A stretch of 20,158 nt of DNA. Origin: Bacillota bacterium (GTDB lineage: Bacteria; Bacillota; Clostridia; Lachnospirales; Lachnospiraceae). Below, piece by piece: positions 5,660-12,657 of this stretch. The notes beneath the pieces are model-generated. The model was not told the DNA's origin and did not search any database. It saw nothing but the letters and a program-made list of their open reading frames with translations. Location: contig JAEYWQ010000061.1 of NCBI GenBank assembly GCA_023428885.1, positions 1 through 20,158 on the forward strand, written 5' to 3'. How positions within the stretch are numbered: position 1 is the stretch's first letter; each line of letters starts with the position of its first letter. The translations under genes were made by a program, and so were the position numbers.

Positions 5660-6694
5660 ATGCTTAATATGAAGCAAAATCAAGCTTTTGATGCACTAGC
5701 ACTCGGTGAGATTCTTCTTCGATTATCCGCACCAGGGAATGAGAGAATTGTACGTGGTAATAACTTTGAAAAATGTGCTGGCGGTGCCGAACTTAATGTA
5801 GTATCAGGAATCTCAATGTTAGGGTTACGCACTGGTATCATCTCCAAAGTACCAAAAAATGATATCGGTACCTATATAAAAAATCACCTCCGCTTTGGTG
5901 GAGTTAGTGATGATTGTTTAATCTTTGACGATAACAAAGATGCTCGTTTAGGAATCTATTTCTATGAGAATGGTGCATATCCTAGAAAGTCTTCCGTTGT
6001 CTATGATCGAAGACATTCCTCGATCAACACCATATCAATCAGTGATATAAAAGAAAGCACCTTCTCATCTACCAGGCTGTTTCACACCAGTGGAATTACT
6101 TTGGCTCTTTCTCCACAAACAAGAGAAGTGGCTGAGGAATGCATCAAGCGCTTTAAGGAAAATGGTTCTTTGATCTCCTTTGACGTTAACTTCCGAGCTA
6201 ACCTTTGGGATGAAGCAACTGCAAAACAGTATATTGAACGTATACTCCCATATGTGGATATTCTGTTTGTATCAGAAGAAACTGCAAGAAGAACCTTTGG
6301 AAAATCTGGAACTGTAAAAGAAATGATGAAATCCTTTACCCATGACTATAATATTTCAATCGTTGCAACAACTGAACGTACTGTCATTAGTCCTAAGAAA
6401 CATACCTTTGGTTCTACCATCTATAGTGCAATTGATGACAAATATTATGAAGAAGCTCCATATGAGAAGATTGAAGTTATTGATCGTATCGGTAGCGGAG
6501 ATGCTTATGTTTCCGGTGTGTTATATGGACTACTTGCTTATGACGATTGCCAAAAGGCTTTAGAGATCGGTAATGCTGCAAGTGCCATCAAAAACACCAT
6601 TCCTGGCGATCTACCTTCTACAGATTATAACGAAATACAAAAAATTATAGCTTCTCACAAAAACATTGGCCCACAAAGTGAAATGAACCGTTAA
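5660..6694 (+). CDS. PfkB-family sugar kinase, probably 2-dehydro-3-deoxygluconokinase
   Basis: PfkB/ribokinase enzymes transfer phosphate from ATP to a sugar. This one most resembles KDG kinase, which makes KDPG from the KDG released by pectin and uronate breakdown. In the 344-residue product, the N-terminal signature A40-G-G-A-E-L-N46 lies in the substrate lid region, FDVNFRANLW (174-183) matches the KdgK-type FDxNxRxxLW stretch, and the ATP/anion-hole motif is DRIGSGDAY (275-283) with catalytic Asp281; the canonical form is DTxGAGD. ATG 5660 follows AAGGAGG by 7 nt; an ATG three codons later is possible. It has its own promoter and a cre-like operator, and ends before the hairpin at 6742. 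KdgA (KDPG aldolase) and uronate genes are not adjacent, so the substrate remains inferred; fructokinase is the main alternative. Confidence 0.78.
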   Translation: MLNMKQNQAFDALALGEILLRLSAPGNERIVRGNNFEKCAGGAELNVVSGISMLGLRTGIISKVPKNDIGTYIKNHLRFGGVSDDCLIFDDNKDARLGIYFYENGAYPRKSSVVYDRRHSSINTISISDIKESTFSSTRLFHTSGITLALSPQTREVAEECIKRFKENGSLISFDVNFRANLWDEATAKQYIERILPYVDILFVSEETARRTFGKSGTVKEMMKSFTHDYNISIVATTERTVISPKKHTFGSTIYSAIDDKYYEEAPYEKIEVIDRIGSGDAYVSGVLYGLLAYDDCQKALEIGNAASAIKNTIPGDLPSTDYNEIQKIIASHKNIGPQSEMNR

Positions 6695-6741
6695 TGGAAT
6701 CGGAAGAAAGTGAAGTCCCCTTGAATTTTCCATAAAGAAAC

Positions 6742-6767
6742 GACCTAACCAAGGAATTGGTTAGGTC
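6742..6767. terminator. Bidirectional intrinsic terminator between convergent genes
   Basis: Perfect 11-bp stem (6742-6752 and 6757-6767) with a GGAA loop (TTCC on the other strand), lying between the ends of the kinase gene (+) and the DUF885 gene (-). The plus-strand tail is ATTTCTCATT and the minus-strand tail is GTTTCTTTATGG; both are moderately U-rich, so the hairpin can stop both units. Confidence 0.72.
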
Positions 6768-6775
6768 ATTTCTCA

Positions 6776-8581
6776 TTAATCTTCTAATAACTGTTTTCTT
6801 AACAAGTCAAAGGTTGTTGGTCCTACATTCAGATAAGCAGTATGGAAGGCCATATCAGCAAAGGAGGAACCCATCTGATCCTGCATCTGTTCCTTAATCT
6901 GAGTAAGGTAGATATAACCCATAACATATGGTCCCATACTACAGATAGAGTCCTTAACTAAAGATTCGATATAGGCACTCATCAATAGATAAGCAGGTTG
7001 ATACTCTTTCAGGTATTTGCTTATATCTGCAGTCGTCCATCCGTAGTAATTTACGCCAAAGTCAATGGTTTGGATAACACCTAGTTCAATTAATCGTGTT
7101 AATTCCAAGTATCTTGCTTCCTGATCACTCAAACCAACAAAACGATAACAATACTCTTCAATATAAGTAGTCCATCCTTCCAGCGTACCTACAGAACTAG
7201 CCCATCCTATAAACTTACGATATTGGGAGATATCTAGATTTAAGAAGTATGCATAATTGTAAAGATGACCAGGAACCCCTTCATGTCCAATTGTTTCTAC
7301 ATAATTGTATGCTCCAGGAGTTAATAGGGTTCCTACATAAACAGTTTGTTTTGGTATGGAAGAATCCAATGCTTGCGGATAGAAAAGCCCCATAGCGAAT
7401 GCATTCATACATTCTGGCATCTTATCAATCCCCCACTCCATAGTTACATCTGGGAAATACTCCTTAGACTTCTCTGTTAATGTAGCAACTAGAAGCTCTG
7501 GATCAGAGTAATCTTGAAGCTTGGTGTTGATAGTTGTCATAATTGTTGGATTTTCTTCCTCTATCTTAGCCTTTTCGGCTATCCATTCCTTCGTATAAGT
7601 ATCCAGTAGAGCTGCCATCTCCTCTACACTTGCAGCGTCATTGATGGTAGAATTCACTACATATTCATAGTAACGTTTACCAGCTTCTGTCTCACCCAGA
7701 TAATTTACCTTTCCTCCCTTTTGAGCACAGTCCTTCATAGCATCTGCTATAGCTTGATATCCTGCAACCATGTGTTTCTTAACAAGTTTTTTATTCTCCT
7801 CAAGAAGTTTTTCCCGGTCAGCATCACTTACCCAATCCAATTCTTCTAACTCTGCTTCAAACGTTTTTTGGATTTCTAAACATTCACTGTCTACATGATC
7901 CCTACAAACCCGAGCAACCTGATTGGCACGTTCCTCCTCCATGAATAAACCTTGCTCCGCTTTTTCTCTCTCGAACTGAGCTATCTCTTTAAGATAATCA
8001 CCAAGGGCCGAATAGATATCAAAATACTCTTCCACTTTAGAAATATCTTGAATTCCTCTTGCTCCTAATGTATCAAAGAAACGATCTGCATGCAAGCCAA
8101 GGATACCTGGTATGATAATATGATCCCCTTGGTTTGTTGATAAATTATCCTGATAATAGGCCAAGTCTTGAATGGAAATCCGCTGCTCAAGATAAGTCTT
8201 AACTGTATCATAATCCAATTTCTGAGCATCAGTTAAGGACTCATAATCATAGGACTTAAGTTGCTCAAGACGACTTTTGCAAAGTTCTGTCTGTTGATTG
8301 AAGGTATTGATACCAATACCCTGTAATTCATCACTAGCTTTCGTTATCCCAAAATTCTCTGGATTCTCAACAAATTGTACATAAGTAGTCAAGTCGCTGT
8401 TTAAGTCTTCCTTTAACATCTGATTAAAAAATTCATCAAAGCTTAATTTCTTATCATAGGTAATCTCTTTATCCTTATCCTTCTTGCTATCAGTTAAGTT
8501 ACAGGCACTATAATTAAGTGCTAGAACCAGCATGAAAACAAGCATGAAATATCTTTTGTAGTTCTTCCCTAGATGAATCAT
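6776..8581 (-). CDS. DUF885-family lipoprotein, putative metallopeptidase
   Basis: A DUF885 (PF05960) protein, a family of uncharacterised, mostly exported proteins with metallopeptidase-like motifs. I start it at ATG 8581, giving 601 residues: AGGAGG lies 7 nt upstream, and the longer open frame to 8677 would put its first codons over the -10 element TATAAT. The N-terminus has a basic start, a hydrophobic core (about 12-22) and YSAC with Cys27, a lipobox-like site although Tyr at -3 is unusual. The mature start is Asp/Lys-rich. The family hallmark HExxPGH is present as H433-E-G-V-P-G-H439, followed by LYNYAYF. The protein is probably anchored on the outer face of the membrane. The substrate is unknown; a secreted peptide is a guess. 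It is monocistronic, back to back with the lipid kinase gene. Confidence 0.83.
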   Translation of the reverse strand: MIHLGKNYKRYFMLVFMLVLALNYSACNLTDSKKDKDKEITYDKKLSFDEFFNQMLKEDLNSDLTTYVQFVENPENFGITKASDELQGIGINTFNQQTELCKSRLEQLKSYDYESLTDAQKLDYDTVKTYLEQRISIQDLAYYQDNLSTNQGDHIIIPGILGLHADRFFDTLGARGIQDISKVEEYFDIYSALGDYLKEIAQFEREKAEQGLFMEEERANQVARVCRDHVDSECLEIQKTFEAELEELDWVSDADREKLLEENKKLVKKHMVAGYQAIADAMKDCAQKGGKVNYLGETEAGKRYYEYVVNSTINDAASVEEMAALLDTYTKEWIAEKAKIEEENPTIMTTINTKLQDYSDPELLVATLTEKSKEYFPDVTMEWGIDKMPECMNAFAMGLFYPQALDSSIPKQTVYVGTLLTPGAYNYVETIGHEGVPGHLYNYAYFLNLDISQYRKFIGWASSVGTLEGWTTYIEEYCYRFVGLSDQEARYLELTRLIELGVIQTIDFGVNYYGWTTADISKYLKEYQPAYLLMSAYIESLVKDSICSMGPYVMGYIYLTQIKEQMQDQMGSSFADMAFHTAYLNVGPTTFDLLRKQLLED

Positions 8582-8666
8582 TATCTCTCCTCCTAAATTT
8601 GGTATAGTCAGTCTTACCATTTTTCTAAGTAATACAATAACTATAGCCTTATTTTTACATAGTTTC

Positions 8667-8694
8667 ATTATACTCATAGATAAATAATTAGCAA
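8667..8694 (-). promoter_or_regulatory. Promoter of the DUF885 lipoprotein gene
   Basis: On the minus strand TTGCTA (8694-8689) and TATAAT (8672-8667) are separated by 16 bp, giving a leader of about 80 nt before ATG 8581. The -10 falls inside the first codons of the longest possible frame, which argues for the shorter protein. The -35 is only 10 bp from the -35 of the divergent promoter. Confidence 0.68.
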
Positions 8695-8704
8695 GTCAAA
8701 TTAC

Positions 8705-8733
8705 TTGCACGATATGAGCAAATACGATAAAAT
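8705..8733 (+). promoter_or_regulatory. Promoter of the lipid kinase gene
   Basis: TTGCAC (8705-8710) and TAAAAT (8728-8733) with 17-bp spacing, about 20 nt before the AAAAGGAG ribosome binding site. It is arranged back to back with the DUF885 promoter. Confidence 0.62.
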
Positions 8734-8758
8734 TAGATTATAGAAAAGGAGCTGGCCT

Positions 8759-9691
8759 ATGTACTATTTTATCATTAATCCGCACTCTAAAACTGGACGT
8801 GCAAAAGAACTTTGGAATATATTAAAGCAATTCCTAGATGAACATCAAATTCAATATGAGGCCTATTTTACCAAGGAAGTCGGCCATGCTACAAAGATAG
8901 CTGAAAGGCTTTGCACAACGATAGCTGGCACCAAACAAATTGTTATTGTTGGTGGTGATGGTACAGCGAATGAAGTTATCAATGGACTCTCAAACTACAA
9001 TGAAGTCCTCTTAGGTTATATACCGCTTGGTTCTAGCAACGATTTGGCCCGTGGTCTAAAATTGCCAAAGGATCCAAAAGAAGCTTTAGAACTTATCATA
9101 CACCCTAAATTCTATCGTTTTGTCGATCACGGTCAGTTAACATTTAATAAAACAAAGGAAACTCGTCGTTTTGCCGTAAGTTCAGGTATTGGCTTTGATG
9201 CAGCGGTTTGTGAAAACATCCTCACTTCGCCACTGAAGAAGGTGCTGAACAAGATTAAGTTAGGTAAACTAACCTACATCCTAGTCGCTGTAAAGCAAAT
9301 CTTAACTTATCCCCATGTAGAGGCGGAGATTATTGTAGATTCCTTCGAACATATCCATGTAAAGAAGCTAGTTTTTATCGCATCTCAGATTCACAAGTAT
9401 GAAGGTGGCGGCTTACTTATGGCACCGGATGCCAAAGATGATGATCAACAACTAAGTGTATGCATGGTTTCAAATATCTCAAGATTTAAGATATTATTTA
9501 TGATGCCTACCATTTTCTTCGGCAAACATACAAAAATCAAGGGCATCCGTATGATTACTTGTAAGACACTTCAGGTAAAAACCAAGCATCCTGTCGTAGC
9601 TCATACGGATGGCGAGATTGCGGGTTACCATGACGATTTTACAATCACATGCTACAGTGATCAGGTCCGCATGCCTGTAGGTCAATTGTAA
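8759..9691 (+). CDS. Diacylglycerol kinase-family lipid kinase (YegS/DgkB-like)
   Basis: Soluble lipid kinases of this family phosphorylate diacylglycerol or related lipids; in Firmicutes DgkB returns diacylglycerol from lipoteichoic acid synthesis to phosphatidic acid. The 310-residue length matches. Motifs: INPHSKTGRA at the N-terminus (6-15), nucleotide loop GGDGTANEVINGL (65-77), PLGSSNDLARG (89-99), GIGFDA (143-148), EGGGLLMAPDA (215-225) and the catalytic-type DGE (284-286). After APDA the family usually has DDG; here it is DDDQQL, a mild departure. ATG 8759 follows AAGGAG by 8 nt. The gene runs convergently into the helicase gene with only 12 bp between stop codons. With the acyltransferase upstream this is the second phospholipid gene in the window, though in a separate unit. 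Confidence 0.86.
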   Translation: MYYFIINPHSKTGRAKELWNILKQFLDEHQIQYEAYFTKEVGHATKIAERLCTTIAGTKQIVIVGGDGTANEVINGLSNYNEVLLGYIPLGSSNDLARGLKLPKDPKEALELIIHPKFYRFVDHGQLTFNKTKETRRFAVSSGIGFDAAVCENILTSPLKKVLNKIKLGKLTYILVAVKQILTYPHVEAEIIVDSFEHIHVKKLVFIASQIHKYEGGGLLMAPDAKDDDQQLSVCMVSNISRFKILFMMPTIFFGKHTKIKGIRMITCKTLQVKTKHPVVAHTDGEIAGYHDDFTITCYSDQVRMPVGQL

Positions 9692-9703
9692 AAGAACTAT
9701 CTC

Positions 9704-12067
9704 TTATTCCCAGAAATTCTGTAATTCTTCCCTGAGGGAGCTAAGGTTTACAATCTTGTATTCTTCCCACTCCCTCGGGAATAATGTCTTATATTGCGTA
9801 TTCAGAAATCGCTCATCTAATAAAAGTATAGCCCCCTTATCTTCTATGGTTCGAATCACCCGACCAGCAGACTGTAACACTTTATTCATACCAGGGTATA
9901 AGTAAGCATGATCAAAACCAGAATGATCCTTGGCATCATAAAAGCCCCGATAGAGTTCCCGTTCATTACAAACTTGTGGCAAACCAGTTCCCACGATAAT
10001 TGCTCCGATTAATCGATCCTCCGTCAAATCAATCCCTTCACTAAAGATTCCTCCCATGACACAAAACCCGACCTTACTCTCACTCGGTTCTTTCGTAAAC
10101 TGGGACAGAAATTCTTCTCGCTCCCATTCACTCATACTACTCTTTTGCAGGATGATACCAGATATTCTATCCCCTGCAAGCTCATAGATCGTGCTCATCA
10201 TCTGATAGGAAGGAAAGAATACAAGGTAATTTCCCAGCCTAGCATCCACAAAGCCTTGAATATATTCAACAATTCTCAAGAACTCCTCTTCATTACGTCT
10301 ACTATACTTAGTACTTACATCTTTGCCAATGAGTAACAAGCGGTTCTTAGTGTCAAAGGGAGAAGGTGCATAGATAGCATAATCCTCCTTGCTTCCACCA
10401 AGTTGCTCCATATAATAATGAATGGGTAGTAAGGTGGCAGAGAAAAATATTGCGCTTTTCCCTTTATTTAGATAATTTAATAAGTTACGAGCCGGGTTCA
10501 TACATAATAATTTTACACGAAAAGATTGATTCTCACCATAATCTGAATAGATAAGGTAGTCTTCATCAAAGACATCGTGAATGGCAAGAAAATGTTTGAC
10601 ATCAAAGTAAAGCTGGTTTAAACTCTCTCTGCCTTCAAAGTCACCAAATTCTTTGTTAAATTCCTCAAACTCAGTCATCAATCTAAGTAGAGGTATTACC
10701 AAATCACCAACATCATCTATAAGCTTGCAATCTTCACAGTCTCTCTTATAACGTAACATAACTTCATTACAAGCATCTAGCCGCTTCACTAGTGCCCTTG
10801 ACTTGTCCTTAATTATCTTTTTCGCTTCTAAGAAATCCTGTTTCACCAGAACAGCACTATACATTTCTCTCGCCCGATCCACTAGATTATGAGCTTCATC
10901 AATCAAAAAAGCGTAATCCTGCTTCTTATCATCACTAAAAAAACGTCGTAAGTAAACATTCGGATCAAACACATAATTATAATCACAGATAATAGCATCA
11001 GACCAATTTGTTACATCCAAGCTCATTTCAAAAGGGCATACTTCATGTTTGCTGGCATATTCTTCGATTAGTTCTCTTGAGATTCTAGTCTCATTGATTA
11101 GCAGATCATAGACTGCATCATTGACGCGATCAAAATGACCCCTAGCACGCGGACAGATGGCTGGATTACAATTAGGCTTATCAAGGATACAGATCTTTTC
11201 CTTTGCCGTAATCGTTACCACCTTCATTTGGACACCTTTTTCCCATAGTAGTTGAAAGGTATCCTCAGCTACCGTTCTGGTAATGGTCTTTGCAGTCAGA
11301 TAAAATATCTTAGATAAAACGCCCTCTCCCATTGCCTTTACCGTTGGAAAGACCGTAGAGATTGTCTTACCTACCCCTGTTGGTGCTTCAATAAACAACT
11401 TTTTATCACGAATAATGGTACGATAAACACCGGTAACCAGGTCCTTTTGTCCAGGACGATATTCAAAGGGAAAATCAAACTGTTTCACAGATTGGTTCCT
11501 AACCAGTCTCCAGTTTACCTGCCAACTTGCCCATTTACAGTATTCTGATATCAACTCATCAAACCAATGTTCCAATTGCTCCATGGTAAATTCTTCTTCA
11601 AATTGCTTTATGGTTTCTGACTCCATATGACAATAAGTAAGCTGTATCCCTATCTGCTGTAACTGCTGTTGACTTGCGTATATATAGGCATAACACATGG
11701 CCTGCGCTCTATGAACTGGTATCATCTGGGTAATTTGCTGCAGAGGTGCAAAAATACACTTAATCTCATCGATTGTAACACGTGTTTGACCCTGGTCAAT
11801 TCCTTTGATAATTCCATCTGCACGACCTTCAAGAATCAATTCGAACTCAGAATCGTCACGATTCACAGGAATTGTAATACTAAGCGGAACTTCAGCCTGA
11901 TAGTCTGGACCCATTCTCCTTTGTATCTTACGATGAAGACGGCTCCCTACCTGCATGGCTTCTGGATCTCTTCTTGTAAAAGAGTTATCCAAATCTCCTG
12001 ACTTCATAATGAATTCCACGATATTGCGGACTGATATTTTAATTGTTGCATCTGCTTGCTTTATCAT
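9704..12067 (-). CDS. PD-(D/E)XK nuclease fused to XPD/DinG-type FeS helicase
   Basis: A 787-residue DNA repair protein. Residues 1-180 look like a RecB/Cas4-type nuclease domain: His45 in GSRLHRKIQ, Asp84 in GRADG, Glu101-Ile-Lys103 in IDEIK, and Q122-x3-Y126 in HRAQAMCYAY. Residues 200-787 are a superfamily 2 helicase of the XPD/DinG group: Walker A EAPTGVGKT (227-235), four cysteines C293, C300, C305 and C344 placed to hold the family 4Fe-4S cluster, DEAH box (390-393), GIFSEGIDL, and motif VI QSAGRVIRT near the C-terminus. It should be a 5'-3' DNA helicase with an attached nuclease. The start is ATG 12067; the ribosome binding site is weak (TAGGT 8 nt upstream, AGGAG 13 nt upstream). It has its own promoter and no partner genes. 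Proteins of this architecture occur in other clostridia; cellular role uncertain. Confidence 0.88.
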   Translation of the reverse strand: MIKQADATIKISVRNIVEFIMKSGDLDNSFTRRDPEAMQVGSRLHRKIQRRMGPDYQAEVPLSITIPVNRDDSEFELILEGRADGIIKGIDQGQTRVTIDEIKCIFAPLQQITQMIPVHRAQAMCYAYIYASQQQLQQIGIQLTYCHMESETIKQFEEEFTMEQLEHWFDELISEYCKWASWQVNWRLVRNQSVKQFDFPFEYRPGQKDLVTGVYRTIIRDKKLFIEAPTGVGKTISTVFPTVKAMGEGVLSKIFYLTAKTITRTVAEDTFQLLWEKGVQMKVVTITAKEKICILDKPNCNPAICPRARGHFDRVNDAVYDLLINETRISRELIEEYASKHEVCPFEMSLDVTNWSDAIICDYNYVFDPNVYLRRFFSDDKKQDYAFLIDEAHNLVDRAREMYSAVLVKQDFLEAKKIIKDKSRALVKRLDACNEVMLRYKRDCEDCKLIDDVGDLVIPLLRLMTEFEEFNKEFGDFEGRESLNQLYFDVKHFLAIHDVFDEDYLIYSDYGENQSFRVKLLCMNPARNLLNYLNKGKSAIFFSATLLPIHYYMEQLGGSKEDYAIYAPSPFDTKNRLLLIGKDVSTKYSRRNEEEFLRIVEYIQGFVDARLGNYLVFFPSYQMMSTIYELAGDRISGIILQKSSMSEWEREEFLSQFTKEPSESKVGFCVMGGIFSEGIDLTEDRLIGAIIVGTGLPQVCNERELYRGFYDAKDHSGFDHAYLYPGMNKVLQSAGRVIRTIEDKGAILLLDERFLNTQYKTLFPREWEEYKIVNLSSLREELQNFWE

Positions 12068-12124
12068 CGAGATACCTAATCTCCTAACTCTAAACTATAA
12101 TTTCATGTTTGGGCATATGAATTA

Positions 12125-12153
12125 ATTATAGCATCGGCTTATCATATGAACAA
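12125..12153 (-). promoter_or_regulatory. Promoter of the nuclease-helicase gene
   Basis: On the minus strand TTGTTC (12153-12148) and TATAAT (12130-12125) with 17-bp spacing, giving a leader of about 50 nt. It diverges from the DUF1292 promoter, whose -35 is 54 bp away. Confidence 0.65.
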
Positions 12154-12206
12154 GTGTTTGTTACGATTCTAACAGCCAAATCAAGTACTTTTTGGAATAT
12201 CTCCCC

Positions 12207-12235
12207 TTGCATTTTAGTACAAACTCTGTTATATT
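12207..12235 (+). promoter_or_regulatory. Promoter of the DUF1292 gene
   Basis: TTGCAT (12207-12212) and TATATT (12230-12235) with 17-bp spacing, about 46 nt before ATG 12282. A small inverted repeat (AGTGA/TCACT, 12241-12256) covers the predicted transcription start. Confidence 0.6.
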
Positions 12236-12281
12236 CTAGGAGTGATGTTATTCACTATTTTATGAAACGAGGTATATTCAC

Positions 12282-12617
12282 ATGCATGACCACGATGAAA
12301 ACTGCAACTGCAACGAAGAATTAGATCACGATACAGTTACTTTAACACTAGAAGACGATACTGAAATCGTTTGTGACATTATCTGTACTTTCCCATGTAA
12401 TGATAAAGAGTACATTGCTTTATTACCACAAGAAAGCGGCGAAGACGGAGAAGTATTCCTTTATCAGTTTGTACAGTCTGATGACGAAGAATTCGAATTA
12501 ATTCACATTGAAGACGACGAAGAATTTGAAGCTGTTTCTGATGCTTTTGATGAATTCTTAGATTCTGAAGAATTTGATGAGATGTTTGAAGAGGAAGAGG
12601 AAGAGGAAGAAAAATAA
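12282..12617 (+). CDS. DUF1292-family acidic small protein (YrzB-like)
   Basis: A 111-residue, very acidic protein of the DUF1292 family, widespread in Firmicutes and of unknown function. The core (about 18-85) has the expected pattern of an acidic beta-rich domain: VTLTLEDDTEIVCDIICTF, then EYIALLPQ, EVFLYQFV and FELIHIEDDEEFEAVSDAFDEFL. The N-terminus MHDHDENCNCNEEL is rich in His and Cys (H2, H4, C8, C10) and could bind a metal. The C-terminus ends in a run of nine glutamates before the final lysine. The ribosome binding site is only GAGG, about 9 nt from the ATG. In many clostridia DUF1292 genes sit with ruvX/yrrK or fur genes; here it stands alone between helicase genes. It ends in a strong terminator. 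Confidence 0.85.
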   Translation: MHDHDENCNCNEELDHDTVTLTLEDDTEIVCDIICTFPCNDKEYIALLPQESGEDGEVFLYQFVQSDDEEFELIHIEDDEEFEAVSDAFDEFLDSEEFDEMFEEEEEEEEK

Positions 12618-12627
12618 GTATCCTATA

Positions 12628-12657
12628 AAGAGGCTATCATGAGATAGCCTCTTTTTT
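12628..12657 (+). terminator. Intrinsic terminator after DUF1292, overlapping the uvrD-like stop
   Basis: An 11-bp perfect stem (12628-12638 and 12643-12653) with loop ATGA, followed by a T-run through 12657. The plus-strand T-run contains the stop codon of the convergent helicase gene (12656-12658). On the minus strand the same hairpin lies just after that stop, but with only TTT after it. The core GGCTATC...GATAGCC is shared with the hairpins at 5540 and 14698. Confidence 0.85.

Noticed and set aside
8582..8677. 32-residue N-terminal extension of the DUF885 protein
   Set aside because: The -10 element TATAAT lies within its first codons, and AGGAGG is placed for ATG 8581, where a lipoprotein signal begins.
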